From: Cricetomys ansorgei
Taxonomy: Eukaryota > Chordata > Mammalia > Rodentia > Nesomyidae
NCBI GenBank assembly: GCA_026225945.1
Contig: JAMJFZ010003746.1
Span: 1,790,001 to 1,854,000, forward strand
Length of the DNA stretch: 64,000 bases
Reading direction: 5' to 3'
Within the stretch, counting starts at the first letter, position 1. Every line of letters begins with the position of its first letter. Shown one piece after another: positions 1-11,936 of the stretch. Under the pieces are notes generated by a model. That model was not told the origin of the DNA, did not search any database, and saw only the letters and a program-made list of their open reading frames with translations. The translations under genes and the position numbers were made by a program.

Positions 1-2027
1 GAGGCTGGGATGGTGCAGCATGACCCTGGTAGCTCTAGCCAGGGATGGCAGAGGAAGGAGGGTGGGGGCAGGGAGTGGGCCTAGCTTGACTTCCGAGTCT
101 GGGGCTGAGCGGGAAACAGCATATTAATGCCGGCGTGCAGGCTGAAGAAGCGGACCTTCATTTGATTTGAGAGTGCCTCGCCCTGCCCAGGCCTCTGCTT
201 TGACTCTATTGAATTAGTCAGCTAAACAGAACAGGAAGGAGCTGTTCGCCTAATTGTACTTGATGGATCTCTCCATCTTGCTCAGATGCCAGACACAAGA
301 TAGCTGCCTCTTCTTTGCTGGTGCTCTGGGGGCTCGGCCCCCACCCATCCCTAAAGAGGCCTTTTTTAGCTGAGGGTCTGGGACCACAGCAGGAGTGCTC
401 TGGGCAGGAGCTGCCAACAGGGCTGGCTCTGTCACAGTAGTAACTGGGGGAGGTCACCTGCGGTCAAAGTGGGTGCCATTGGCTATCGCTACTGGATTAA
501 GGGCTCCTTGTCTGCCCAATTGTGTCCCCCTTAATTATGACAGAGAGCTCTTCCTAATTTACTTTGGGAGCTTCAGATGACATCTCAAGAAGGATCACAT
601 CCGCTCCCCAGCACCTCAGCCTCCAGGGCCATTCTCTGCCTGTTCCCACATCCTCTGCCACCCCCCACTCTGCCCCAACCTAGCACAATTCTGACAAAAG
701 CCTGAGAAGGAGCAGAGGCCAGCTTCCTGCCTGGAGTCCCAGCACCTGACAGATGGAAGCTGGGGTCTGTAGTCCAGCCCCGGCTGCTATAGAGCCAGAA
801 TTCAGTTTCTTTTTTGGTAAAAATTCTAGATACTTCCAGGCTCAAGAGAAAGGATCCTAGGGCCTTAGCTCCCTGCCTGCAGAGGAAAGGGTCCCACATG
901 GTCCCCAATACCACCTTTTCTTTCACCGGGAAGGATGTAGGTGTCTGCAGGAACATGGTACGGTGATGCCACCTGGGTGCCCGGCAGAGGCCCTTGGAGC
1001 CTCTTAGCTTCCTTGTCTTGTTTCCCTGGAGACCCAGAGCCTCCCACACAGAGGAAAATCCACAAATGCCAACTTGAGGGAGAAAGGACTTGAAGGTGGG
1101 CCTTGGTATGTCCACTAGCTGGTGGGGAGAAAATGGGAGCATCCTACCTGTAATACACACAGCCTGTAATACACACAGCCAATCCCAAAACAGGCAAAGT
1201 CCCGTGTCCACAAAGAAAGCATGAGACGGGAAGCTACCTGGAGAAGGCATCCTTTCCAGTCATAAAAGCATGATGAAATTGATTTTTAAAACAGTAGAAG
1301 AGGGATTTATTTCAAAATTAGTTAGCAAAGTAAATAAAGCACCTAGGGTAAGCTCACAGGAAAATGAAGGAGACGGTGTCTCACAGGCAATGGCCACAGG
1401 TGTCTTTGCTGCACTTAGACTTCAGTAAGGGGACGGTGAACACGGCTGAGAACATGGTGTTCACATGACAGACACCTCCAAGACCGGGAGACCCAGACTC
1501 AGGCAGCAAGGTGACTTTCAAGGTGCTGGCTTATGTTCTGCTTCCTATTTTATCCTCTTGAGAGTTGGGACGAACCCAAAAGGCAGCACTCCTTTGGAAA
1601 TGAAGTTTCCTCTTGAGTAGGGGGAAGGGCGTGGGTGGGAACAAGCAGGCAGAAGGATCCAGCACCTGCTGCTGCTTTTGAGGGTGGGGTGGCAACTGGG
1701 GGAGGGAGAGACTTTTGGGCGGAGGTTGTGGTAGCAAAATGTGTCTTCCAAAAGAAACGGTGTAGACTGGGCCCAACCACTGGATGTTAGGGCTGACAGG
1801 GCAGGCAACCAGAGGACTGAACGGTCTCCAATCAGCCTCCTTCCTGTAGGATAATCCAGAAAAGAAGGGATGGGTCCTTGAACCCATCAAGAAGGAAAAA
1901 ATGAGATTGTCACACTTGGGAATTGGAAGTTGGAAACCACATTTGTTTTACCAACAAGAAAACACAAATTAAAACAGTAAAATACAAGATTTCATTCACA
2001 ATAATGGCCAATATAATTTAAACAATA
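1..2027. other. Single-copy intergenic DNA
   Basis: No SINE, LINE or LTR is recognised. The longest open frame (221 codons, minus, 585-1250) has no family resemblance and low-complexity composition, so I take it as chance. 440-600 contains several AT motifs (TTAATTATGAC, CCTAATTTAC) in GC-rich surroundings; see findings. Confidence 0.6.
1147..1180. repeat. 16-bp tandem duplication
   Basis: The unit CCTGTAATACACACAG occurs twice head to tail, followed by CC. A simple local duplication. Confidence 0.9.
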
Positions 2028-2137
2028 ATTCACCTGTAATCCTAGCACTCACAAGGCTGAAGCAGGAAGATTAGAACTTTGATGCCAATTGGGCTACGTT
2101 AGTGAGACTCCGAAACCAAAGCCCTAACAAAACAAAG
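2028..2137 (+). mobile_element. Degenerate B1-type SINE
   Basis: CACCTGTAATCCTAGCACTC and GGCTGAAGCAGGAAGATTAG match the B1/7SL-like body; the end has a GAGACTCC version of the GACCCTGTCTC block and an A-rich tail. It is much diverged and may be an old B1 or PB1 subtype. Confidence 0.75.
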
Positions 2138-2214
2138 CTGATAATTTCACATAGACGTTGGAAACCTGGACGGTGGGTTGGGGAATAGATTTTTCTTAGT
2201 GGGAGATTTTTTTA

Positions 2215-2480
2215 AAGTGATCATAACATTTAGCACAAAATCCCTCTTCCAGAAATTTATCCTAAGGAAACAATCAAAGATTGTGCTTATGTGTGTGTGG
2301 TTTTTTTTTTTTTCAACAGCTTGACTCATAATGGCAAAAGTTTAAAATGAACATGAATGCACACCAGTTGTGGAATTACAGCATATCTGCATACGTTAAG
2401 ATAATGCTTCAGTAGACTACCTAACAGTGCAAAGATAGGCTTGAAACACTATAAAACGAAAGCCACAGTGCCCAATCCAT
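2215..2480 (+). mobile_element. Ancient L1M 3' end fragment
   Basis: AATTTATCCTAAGGAAACAA, ACTCATAATGGCAAAAG and GGAATTACAGCATATCTGC follow the order of the 3' UTR of old mammalian L1M families. Highly diverged. Confidence 0.6.
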
Positions 2481-2606
2481 TTGTGCCCTTTATTATGCAC
2501 AAATACACTCACATCTGAGAAGCCTGGGGACATCTGCTAAGGTCAGCAGAGTTCAGGGTCTGGTGGAGAAGACAAGGTCTTTCCACACGTTGCTTCCTTA
2601 ATAGTT

Positions 2607-2607
2607 C

Positions 2608-2692
<85 letters not shown>

Positions 2693-3342
2693 CCTCTGTC
2701 TCTCTTTCTCTTCTCTCTCTCCTTTCTCTCTCTCTCTCTCCTCTCTCTCCCCTCTTCTCTCTTCTCTCTCTCTCTCTCTCCCTCTCTCTCTCTTTCTCTT
2801 CTCTCTCTCTCTCCCTCTCTCTCTCTTTCTCTTCTCTCTCTTTCTCTTCTCTCTCTCTCTCTTTCTGTTCTCTCTCTCTCCCTCTCTCTCTCTCTCCCTC
2901 TCTCTCTCTTTCTCTTCTCTCTCCCTCTCTCTCTCTCTCCCTCTCTCTCTTTCTCTTCTCTCTGTATCTCACTTTCTCTCTCACTCCCCCTCCCTTCCTC
3001 GCCCCCTCCCTTCCTTGCCCCCTCCCTCCCTCTCTCTCTCTTCTCTCTCTCTCTCTCTCCCTCTCTTTCTCTCTCTCTTTCCCTCTCTCTCCCCCTCTCT
3101 CTCTCTTTCTCTTCTCTCTGTATCTCACTTTCTCTCTCACTCCCCCTCCCTTCCTCGCCCCCTCCCTTCCTTGCCCCCTCCCTCCCTCTCTCTCTCTTCT
3201 CTCTCTCTCTCCCTCTCTTTCTCTCTCTCTCTCCCTCTCTCTCCCCCTCTCTCTCTCTTTCTCTTCTCTCTCTATCTCGCTTTCTCTCTCACTCCCCCTC
3301 CCTTCCTCGCCCCCTCCCTCCCTCTCTCTCCCTTGCCTCTTT
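2607..3342. repeat. 736-bp (CT)n homopyrimidine tract
   Basis: Almost pure C/T on the plus strand with interruptions of one or two bases. The 268-codon Arg/Glu minus-strand frame across it is a by-product of the repeat. The right half contains a longer periodic unit, annotated separately. Confidence 0.97.
2950..3325. repeat. Higher-order ~154-bp tandem unit inside the CT tract
   Basis: The landmark (g/c)tatctc(a/g)ctttctc followed by CCCCCTCCCTTCCTCGCCCC recurs with its first base at 2964, 3120 and 3272, so the spacing is 156 and 152 bp. Two full copies and one partial copy. Confidence 0.85.
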
Positions 3343-3359
3343 CCAATATGTCTGTCTCT

Positions 3360-3670
3360 CATTTGCGTGTACGTGTAGATGCTCTCGCTTGTGTGTTTGT
3401 GCACAGAGACCAGAGGCAGAGAACTGAGTGTGCTCTTCTATCATTTTCCAGCGTATTTTTGGAGTTGTTGTGTCTCACTGAGCCTGGAGCTTACTGCCTC
3501 AGTTGAACCTTCTGGCCAGCAAGCCCCTGAGCCTCACATCTCTATGTCCCCAGTGCTGGAGTCATACATGTGCACAGCCACGCCTGGCTTTCACATAGGT
3601 ATTGGGGTCTGAACTCAGGTCCTGACGCTTGAGCTATGGGCATTTAAGCACAGAAGAATCTCCCCCAGTC
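3360..3670 (-). mobile_element. Composite tRNA-headed SINE (B4-group-like), old
   Basis: Read on the plus strand: GAGACCAGAGGCAGAG, TGTGTCTCACTGAGCCTGGA, TGGCCAGCAAGCCCCTGAG, CAGCCACGCCTGGCTTT, GGTCTGAACTCAGGTCCTGA, and a worn tRNA-like head near 3650. This is the reverse of a common muroid SINE with a tRNA head and B1-like body. I am unsure of the subfamily name. Confidence 0.65.
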
Positions 3671-4339
3671 CTTTCCAGTTTTTTCTATTCTTTTCAAATT
3701 TTACTGTTACAATGTAGTGATTTTATAATCATATCAAATAACTTTTATTTTAAAGTTGATCACAGACTCAAACAATTAGAGCTTTAAAAAAATATGGGAA
3801 GAAAGAAGAAAGACTGTTCACCAAGATCTGATCTAAGAGAGAAGGAACTCTGCTCTGAGGAAGAAGCATCAACAATCCCAGAATCCCTGAAACTGTATAG
3901 CATCTCACTTTCTGGAGGAGAGCTCTGAGAACCGAGACAACTAAGCTGCGGGGCAGACTGCTGGGTGGATGAACCCTAACCATCCGCCTCCCAGGCCCAT
4001 CCACCTCTCTGTCCAGGGTGCCTCAACGAACCTTTCATTTCAAACATAAAAAAAAACACCCAAAGGTTGGAACATATAGCACTAAATTCTCACACTGGAA
4101 ACCAGAAACTATCTCGAGTCAGTAACCCAACTACCACTCCCAAGAAGCACAGAGAAGGAAAAGAGGGCAAACTCAGAGAGAGGTAAAGTAAAGACAGCAA
4201 TAAAGAGCAGACACCAGTGGAATTCTCAGCAGAAGATAACAGCAAAGCCAGTGAAGCAGCAGTCTGGTTCCCTTAAATAAACCAGCAAGAGGAGGCAGTC
4301 AACACCGGGAATAGACAGCTGCCATCGAAGACCCAGCAT
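3671..4339. other. Unassigned A-rich sequence
   Basis: Base composition resembles old LINE DNA, and it adjoins an L1M remnant, but I could not align it to a known L1 segment. Confidence 0.35.
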
Positions 4340-6808
4340 TTAAAGGCAAGGAATGGAAAAGTGCAAACCATTTCATTTTGTGCTCAGAAATTTGACAGTG
4401 TAAAATAAGTGGACCAATTCTTCAAAGACCATGAACAACCAAGCCCCATGTATGACTTACATGCGTGTTTCATGGCCTGCATAGTTATTTATGTGGGCCA
4501 AAGGGTCCTTTACAATGAAAGAAACCGAACTTGGAGTTTAGAAGAAATCTCAAGCAGGCCCCACAGGCTTTGTTGAAGATTTTTATCATCCATTTATGAA
4601 GAATTAATACCATGTTACAAAACCTCTTCCAGAAAGTAGACGGCAAAAGGATATTTTCTAGTTTGTCTTATGAACTTAGGCTATCCCAAAATCGGATAGA
4701 GAAAGTATACCAAAAGAAAACTACAGGTAATCTCTCTCATGAACTTCAACATGAAAATCACCAATTAATGTTAGTAAGACGAAGTCAGCTGTGTATAACG
4801 ATGAATATACACTGTAACCACTTGGAATTTATCACAGGAATGCAGGGCTGATCAACATTTCAAAATTAACCCACGTAATATGACCAGCAACAGGTTGGAG
4901 AATAAAAACCACACATTGTGAGTCCAGTTGAAGCAGAAGCACTTTTTATAAATGCAATTCTCAGAAAACAAGCAACAGAGGAGGATTTCCTCAATCTCAT
5001 GAAAATCATCCACAAAAAGCCTATAATTATTGCTTTACTTCATGATATGAAGCTTTTCTTTGAGATTGGAACTACAGAGAGCATGGCCGCATAGTCCCAC
5101 ACACTAAAATAAGACAAGGAAAAATAACAAATTCGTAGGGTAAAAGGAAATTGTCTATATTTGTAGATGACCAACAGTCTGTGTAGAAGATTACACACAT
5201 TAAAAAACTCTACACAAAAGCTCTTAGAGTCAATATGTAAGATAATCAAACAGATAATCAAACAGACTGTGCCCTAATCAACCACATTCCCATGCGCCAG
5301 CAATGAATGTGTGGGAACACATTAGAAATATATAGTCGTCTACAATTACCATAAAAACAATGGGGTCCTTAGGCAATAACTTGACGAAACTTGTCCAGGA
5401 CTTGACACGGTAAAGGTACTTATCCTTCGATGTGTTTGATGTGGACACGGACAAGCCTGTTTTCCCATAAACTTTACATGGGAAGACAAGGACCTAGAAC
5501 AGTAAAGCCAGGCTCTGAACGGGAAGATAATAGAGCAGCCTCCCTTTGCCTATCAGAGACCATGGACTGAGACTGTAGAATGGGCAGAACAGACACGCAG
5601 ACTGACGACACCCACAAGCAAGACTCACAACTGGACTCCACTGATTTTTGAGAGTTTAAAGTTAATTCAGTGAAGGGTGGGTTTTTAACAAAAATAAGGA
5701 GCCTTTATTGAACTTTCACAACCTTTATAAAAATTAACTCAAACTGGGTCATGGGCATAATATAAATAGGAAATAGAAAAAATTCAAACTTTAAGACTGG
5801 CCAGTTTTCAGACTTGCACAGGAACTAATTGGACTTCCTCAAAACAAAATCTCTTGCTCAGTGAAACATCACATTAAGTGAATGAAGAGACAGGCTACAG
5901 ATCAGGTCAAACTCTCCGCAGACTTTGCATTGGCAAGGGCTTGTTTTGTGCTTAGGATGCAGAACTTTCAAACTTCGACTGTAAAAATGGTAATGATCTA
6001 ATTAGGAAATGGTGGAAGATACACTCACTTTTCATAAGAGTGTGTACCGCTGGGAAATAAACCCAAGAAAACCATGCTCATGGTCCTTACCCACAGGGAA
6101 GATGGAACTTGGAATCACATTGAGACATCACCTGTTAAAACTGGAAGACATGGAGAAGGCCGGGTGCTGGCGGGATGCGGAGGAGCTGAGGCGCACGGCC
6201 CCGCTGCTGGAATACACGGTAGTAAATGCACAGCTACTGTGTGATCCAGCGCTTGCCTTCCTCAACATTTATCTCAGAGAAATGAAAAGTATATTCACAC
6301 AAATATTGAACACAAAATTCCATAGCTATTTCTTTGTAACCATTAAAAGATGGACTTCCTTAAATAGGCAAAAGGTTAAAGACACATGGCGCACCCACTC
6401 CATGGAATCCTGCTCATTAAAAATGAATCCGATGTGGATACACAGAACCGGGGATCTTCAAGGACTTAAGCTGAGTGGGGGTTGGGGAGCCCTTGCCAAA
6501 AGGTTACGTAATCTGATGATTCCACTTATATAACATTCTAGAAATGACAAAACTTTTTAATAGAGACATGATTCGTTCAGGTTACCGAAGCCTGTGGCTG
6601 CCACAGGAATGTCCTGTGTCTACGCTGTCAGCCTCAGAATTCTGGTTTGGATTCTGGGCTGTAGCTTTTTCCCTTCATTTTCTTCCTAGGATGCTATCAC
6701 TGATGAAAACTACATAAAGGGCACATGAGGTCCCCCCGCCATTTCTTACAGTTGTGTGCATGTTTATGGATATTACACATTATATGAAAATAAAATGTTC
6801 TTTTAAAG
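4340..6808 (+). mobile_element. Long decayed L1M remnant (ORF2 and 3' UTR)
   Basis: L1 ORF2 landmarks appear in the right order: GTGGACCAATTCTTCAAAGA (4410), TTTATCACAGGAATGCAGGG (4828), TTTGTAGATGACCAACAGTC (5159, the RT active-site region), ATTACCATAAAAACAATGGG (5345). The 3' UTR is marked by TGATTCCACTTATATAACATTC (split over 6518-6540) and ends with AATAAAATG near 6790. All frames are broken and no protein is made. Confidence 0.8.
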
Positions 6809-8469
6809 GAGCTCTGGCAGGTGGCATGGTTCACAAACAGGTGAGGTGGCTTTCCAAGTCAGCCATGGTAACAGAACATTTGTATATGTTCTGTTGTATA
6901 TCCCTGGCTGTATAGCCCACAAAAGCCCCAGGACACCATCCTCACCCTCCTGTGGCCAGTGCACTGCAGCGGTGTGACGATCCCACTGTAAGTACCCTGC
7001 ATCCCTGCACCCCACCATCAAGGCTGCAGCTGACTTCTGCCTCTTCTGGTTAGACAACAGATGAGTCCCCAGTATTCAAGGGGCTGCTCTGGCTACCCCT
7101 CCTCGGCTCCCAATATTCCCCTAACTCCAGTCAGCTGTGGAGCCAGCCTTCAATGTGTTTTGCTCCCCAAATATAGGAGATCTTCTGGTGTGTAGACATG
7201 CTTGTGTTTGTCCAGTGCTGGTGGCCTGTGCAGGAGGAGTCCTCCTCCAGATCCTGTTAGAGGTTACCCATGGACTCCTCCCTTTCACCTCGGGCTCTCG
7301 GCACATGCCAGCTGGGGCCCCTGGGAAGCTGCCACTGTGGCTGTGGGGTAGTGAGAAAGGATGTCCAACGGGAGAAGAACTCTTTTTCTGGAGGGTTGGG
7401 AGTCCTGGGCTTATACTAGAAAGGCTGCTCTTAGATACAGCTGGGGCCCACAGCAGGCTCCTCCAAACTGGAGACCACAACAGTATGACATCACCTCTCT
7501 CACAGCCTGCCCAGAGCCAGCACGTCGGACACCCAGCTGCAGCTGCTGTCCCTAGGAAACCTCTGCTCCTTCCACATTTGTTTTTGGACACAGAACCCAT
7601 GACTTGGATAGGATTCTGTCAGAGATGGGAATCCCCTATCTGTCCAGTGGCTCTGCTGCAAGTCTTTCACCTCTTGGACCTCCTCTTGGGGACTCAACTC
7701 TTGGTCTCCATCTTACAGCAGCTGCTGCAGCTACTTCCTGCCCCTTGCCTGCATCTGACTTCTCTCCGTCATCTTGGGCCCAGTCTTAGGAGGTAAGATG
7801 CCTGGCAAAGGCTAAAGGAACAGAAGTCTCTGCACAGAACAGGGCCCTGCAGAAACGGGAGGGAGTCCTGGCCAAAAGGGGCTCCTGTGCCTTTGTGATG
7901 GGCTCAGGAAGAAACACAGCTCTCTGAGTAAGGAGCACAGATCGACACGGTGCAGGGTCTGATGCTGATGGCGAGGCGGACACAGGCTGTGGGGACACTT
8001 GATCTCTGAGTGCCCAAAAGGCCTTTGGAAACAGCTGTGCTTCCCACCTGGCAGAGTGTGGTCTTTGGCTTCAGGCTCCCGCTGATCTAGTTTAGGTTCG
8101 TAAACTGGGCCAACAGAAGCATGGCATGGGGTTGCAGAGAACTAGCCTAAACCTGTCTCCTTTTCTCTGGCTTTCTTAGCTGTGCAGAGCTGATGATCAG
8201 GCCTATGCTAGAGTCCAGGCTGATATGGGCCAGGAGAGGAGAGGGAGGTGTAGGCACACATAGGGCCTGCAGATCCCAGGGGGCTAGCAAACTTCCTTCT
8301 GTCCCACCTCCACCCTTCAGGAGCCCACAGCAAGTCATTTCCCTAGTAACAGCACTACCAAGCTGTTTGGAACTGGCAGAGGAGTATGTCAGGAGTGCGG
8401 CCAATCTGAGGGAGTTTTGGAGTTTTGAAACGATGATGGATGGCATACACATAATTGTCAAAAGCTAGG
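6809..8469. other. Single-copy intergenic DNA
   Basis: GC-richer than the L1M to its left. The 219-codon plus frame at 7137-7796 shows no recognisable domain, and overlapping minus frames of similar length suggest that composition explains it. No repeats recognised. Confidence 0.55.
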
Positions 8470-8595
8470 CAGTACAGTAATTGTTTCCTCTTTCTCCAGA
8501 TGAGAAAAATTGGTGGCCCAGGGAGAGTGATTGCATTAAGATAGACCGGTACCCAGCTCGGGACTATGTGATTCTAGTCCCCAGGCTCCCCAAGG
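8470..8595 (-). mobile_element. MIR SINE
   Basis: CCAGATGAGAAAAATTGGTG, GGCCCAGGGAGAGTGATTGC, ACCCAGCTCGGGACT and CTAGTCCCCAGGCTCCC follow the reverse complement of the MIR core and head. Ancient mammalian SINE. Confidence 0.6.
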
Positions 8596-9796
8596 CTGTC
8601 CATCTTCTAATGAGTGACATTCCTTCAGGAGCTATGTTGGGATCTGTTTTAAGATGCCCACGTGACAGCTCTGGAGGCATCACGCTTGACATGAACTTCT
8701 GAATGGTCTAAATCGGGATGGCTCTGCAGTAATGTTGTCAGGACCACTCTGGTTGCAAACAGTCAGAGGACAATTGTTGCGTAAACAGAAAGGCATGCTG
8801 AGAAGGTGCCCGTGAAGCTCTGGGACAGATGTTCTCGGTTGCACCACTGAGCCTTTGTTCTGTGGGCTTGGGCCCTCCTGTGTGTGCGGATGGCCAGGCC
8901 CCAAGACAGCTGAGTGTGCGTCAGACACAGCCAACAACTGTTATTAGCTCTGAGAAAATGCTAGCAATTGCTTCTCAGAGTCTTCTCAGGAGAAGCCACC
9001 AGGCAGGTTAGTCAAGGATGGCTGAGTTCCTAGCAAGTAAGGTTCAGGAGTATGTAGGCCATGAGACTTCAGAAGCCATGCTGAACACTCCTGGGCTGTT
9101 CAGTAAGGCCTTGCCACCATATGGTCCTGTCTTCTCCTCTGGGACCTGCAAACGCTCATGTTACTGAAACACACGTGATTGCTTCTGGTCCAGGTCTCTG
9201 TCCTGGAGTCCCCTGTGTGATCTCATCGAGGCCGAAAGGGCTGCTTAGGATAGGAGGGAGAGGGTTCCCACTCGAACAGCTGTGTGCTCTGATTTTCCTC
9301 TTACCTACTGGACTTGGTGTGCTGGCAAGAGCCGCCCTGGCCTGAGGAGTTCCCCTTCTGGCAAAGGAATTGGAAAGGCTACAAGCACTGATTTGACCAT
9401 TTTACCACTGCCAAAAGACAATGTCCTGGATGGTCTACATGTGAGATGTCCGCCAGAGATCTCACTCCTTGGCCAGAGTCTCTGTTGAGGCTCAGAGGAG
9501 TCTGGGAAGATCTGAGAGCCAGAGCTGGGCCACCTCGGACTCCTCATCAGCAGCTCTTACTCATGCCCTTGGTGTGTGACATGGCACATCTGGTTCACAG
9601 CAGAATACCCACAGATGAGTGGATTGGCCCATGCCAGGCCCAACTACCCTGGATCTGCCACCAGAAGCCTTCCTCATGAGCTTGGAGTTATAAAAGATGA
9701 TAGAGCACCAGTCAGTCCCAAAGGGAAACTGCAGTGATTCTTTTTAATATGGGAGGCTTTCTTTTAAAGCCTGGAGAGAAGCTTCATTAAAATAAT
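8596..9796. other. Single-copy intergenic DNA
   Basis: Only short open frames on both strands; no repeat or RNA gene recognised. Confidence 0.5.
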
Positions 9797-9917
9797 GAGC
9801 TGGCATGGCGGCCCATACCTTCAATCCTAGTACACATGTGGGTCTCTAAGAGTTTGAGGTAGCCTGGTCTACATAGTGAGTTCCAGGCCAGCCAAGGACC
9901 CTGTCTCAAACACAAAG
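9797..9917 (+). mobile_element. B1-type SINE
   Basis: GAGCTGGCATGGCGGCCCAT, AGCCTGGTCTACATAGTGAG, TTCCAGGCCAGCCAAGGACC and CTGTCTCAAACACAAAG. Diverged in the left third. Confidence 0.85.
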
Positions 9918-10005
9918 AGTGAGAAGGGGAGAGGTATGAGACAGAGAGAGAGATAGAGAAAGAGAGAGATACAGGGAGACACACACAGAGAAAGGGGGGA
10001 CAGAA
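9918..10005. repeat. GA-rich low-complexity tract
   Basis: Irregular GAGA and GATA runs directly after the B1 tail, so probably expanded from it. Confidence 0.8.
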
Positions 10006-10306
10006 AAAAGATGGTGGAGACAGGCCAGAGGGAGTCTCTTCAGAGTGTAATCTTCATCTCTGGACCGCATCCCCAGCTGGTCCCCTGAAGAGTCTTGGAC
10101 CAATCATCAGAACAAAGAAAAAGTCTGAATTTTTAAAATGTTTTAAGAATGATGGGAAGTTTCATATCTTGTGATTTAGCTCAGCATAGTGTACATCACA
10201 AGGAACATGGAGTAATCTGGCATTGGCTAGAATCATAAACCAAGGGCTGCTGTGACACACGGCACCGACCACTTCCTAACTCTGTTCCAGGGACATGGTC
10301 TGATTT

Positions 10307-10552
10307 CTTTAAGCCAGTGCTTCTCAACCTTCCCGAAAGCTGTGACCCTTTAATACACTTTCTCATGTTGTGGTGACCCCCCCTAACCATAAAATTATTT
10401 TCGTTGCTACTTCATAACTGTAAGATTGCTACTGTTATGAATCATAATGTAAATGTCTGATATGCAGATGGTCTTAGGCGACCCCTGTGAAAGGGTCACT
10501 TGACCCCTGAAGAGGTCACCAACCACACAGGTGGAGAACTGCTGCTTTAAGC
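10307..10552. mobile_element. URR1-type nonautonomous hAT transposon with intact target duplication
   Basis: The element at 10315-10544 begins CAGTGCTTCTCAACC and ends GGTGGAGAACTGCTG, which are imperfect terminal inverted repeats (11 of 15). It is flanked by a perfect 8-bp duplication CTTTAAGC (10307-10314 and 10545-10552), the hAT target size. The body carries the rodent URR1 landmarks CATGTTGTGGTGACCCC, TTCGTTGCTACTTCATAACT and CCTGTGAAAGGGTCACT. It is too short (230 bp) to encode a transposase. Confidence 0.92.
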
Positions 10553-11409
10553 CATGGAATCAGGTTTAAATGTGCAATTTGTGTTTTAGTGCTGGGGAGT
10601 GGGTTTGGGTGGAGTCTGTTCTAGAATCATGGCATTCGACCAAAACAGATCCACAACTTCCGTAATGCCTATCCTACAGAGGACTCCGGGACTCTAGGCC
10701 CCATCACAGGCCATGTCACAGTGAAGGTAACGGGAGGAGCCAGGTGTCAGTGCAGCGGGCAGTGTGGATGGGAGCAAGAAGGCAGGGGGGTCAGTAACCT
10801 CTGAGAATAAGACGGATCTTTCGAAAACTTACTGTGTACTTTTTTTTAATTATACAATTTGGGGACTTGAAAATTGGGTCATTCTGGCTTCTTTTTGATG
10901 ATATAGTGGGTAGGTGGAGTGTCTCTGACCCGGAAAACCTGGACAAAATACAGAATTAATTTTCTAAAGTGCATTAAAGATTTAGGGAAAAGGAAGAGAC
11001 TTATTTAAACCTTGAAATGCAAGCCAAGAACTGTTAGCACGAGGGAGTTTGCCAGGAGAGGTGAGCTTGAATTCTGGAGTCTCATGACTTCCTGATGAAC
11101 AATGGACAGAAATCTTAGCCAATAAATGGCCCGGATTTCTACAGGAGACCCCAGTTGTGTTGAACTTAACATAAAGGGTAGACTGGAGATAAGCCTGTCT
11201 TTCCCAGACAGCAACAAGGAAAACCAACTGCCCTGGACCTCAGTCCAGCAGGGCCAGGCAGTGATGCCCCAGCAAGAAGCCCAGTCTCCACAGAGGATCC
11301 TAGCCTCTGCTCCAAGATCAGGGTGGCCTACAACCCTCAGACTGGCAATTTAATTTTCAGTGACGCTCTTGGATACTTAGAAGATGGAAGGCAACCCCCC
11401 CACCACCTT
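10553..11409. other. Single-copy intergenic DNA
   Basis: No gene or repeat recognised. One AT stretch near 10835-10860. Confidence 0.5.
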
Positions 11410-11466
11410 GTGCTGGGGATTACACTGGCTCTGCGAGAGCCTTACCACTGAGCTACACCCCAGTCC
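11410..11466 (-). mobile_element. ID-like (tRNA-Ala-derived) SINE fragment
   Basis: TGTGCTGGGGATTACAC and CCTTACCACTGAGCTACACC match the reverse of the ID/B4 head; the middle differs from the consensus. Not a tRNA gene, because the acceptor and anticodon arms are incomplete. Confidence 0.75.
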
Positions 11467-11515
11467 TTGTGTGATTCTCACTACAGTGTACTCACGTTGT
11501 ATACACTCTTTTCTG

Positions 11516-11622
11516 TTCGTTTTAAAACTTGGTCTCACTCCATAGCTCAGGCTGACCTTTAACTTATGGTCCTCCTGCCTCAACCTCCTGAGTGCTGATT
11601 ATAGGAATGAACCTTACTCAGC
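11516..11622 (-). mobile_element. B1/PB1-type SINE
   Basis: TTGGTCTCACTCCATAGCTC, AGGCTGACCTTTAACTTATG, CCTCCTGCCTCAACCTCCTG and AGTGCTGATTATAGG. It lies next to the ID-like piece, but in the opposite order from an intact B4, so I treat them as separate insertions. Confidence 0.75.
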
Positions 11623-11936
11623 TTGTATTCTTTTGTATGTTTGGTATTTTTTTAAATGATCAACCTGAGTGCCCTAGATATACAGAACAACAACGGAATC
11701 GCCTATTTCACAACCCATGGAAGAACCCACTCTTAGACTTTGTAAAGCCTTCAGGCAATTCATCCCACTGTGATGTCTCATCATGTGTGTCAGGAATCCC
11801 ACAATGTCATCCATAGCGGCAACCCCATAGCGCATGGCCCCGTAACTCTACCCTCAGTCTTTGCTGGTTTTACATTTTCTTTCCTTGCACATATGGCTAC
11901 TGTTCCTGACAGTAAGGTTTCGGGCAACCCCTCTAT
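11623..11936. other. Unassigned sequence
   Basis: Nothing recognised between the B1-type SINE and the ORR1-like LTR. Confidence 0.4.

Noticed and set aside
585..1250. 221-codon minus-strand frame
   Set aside because: No recognisable domain, no splice context, and the region otherwise looks like plain single-copy intergenic DNA.
2598..3404. 268-codon minus-strand Arg/Glu-rich frame
   Set aside because: Direct translation of the CT microsatellite; both strands give long frames.
7137..7796. 219-codon plus-strand frame
   Set aside because: No recognised similarity; several overlapping frames on the other strand indicate low stop density from composition.
11410..11466. Possible tRNA gene
   Set aside because: Matches the ID SINE head in reverse and cannot form a complete cloverleaf.
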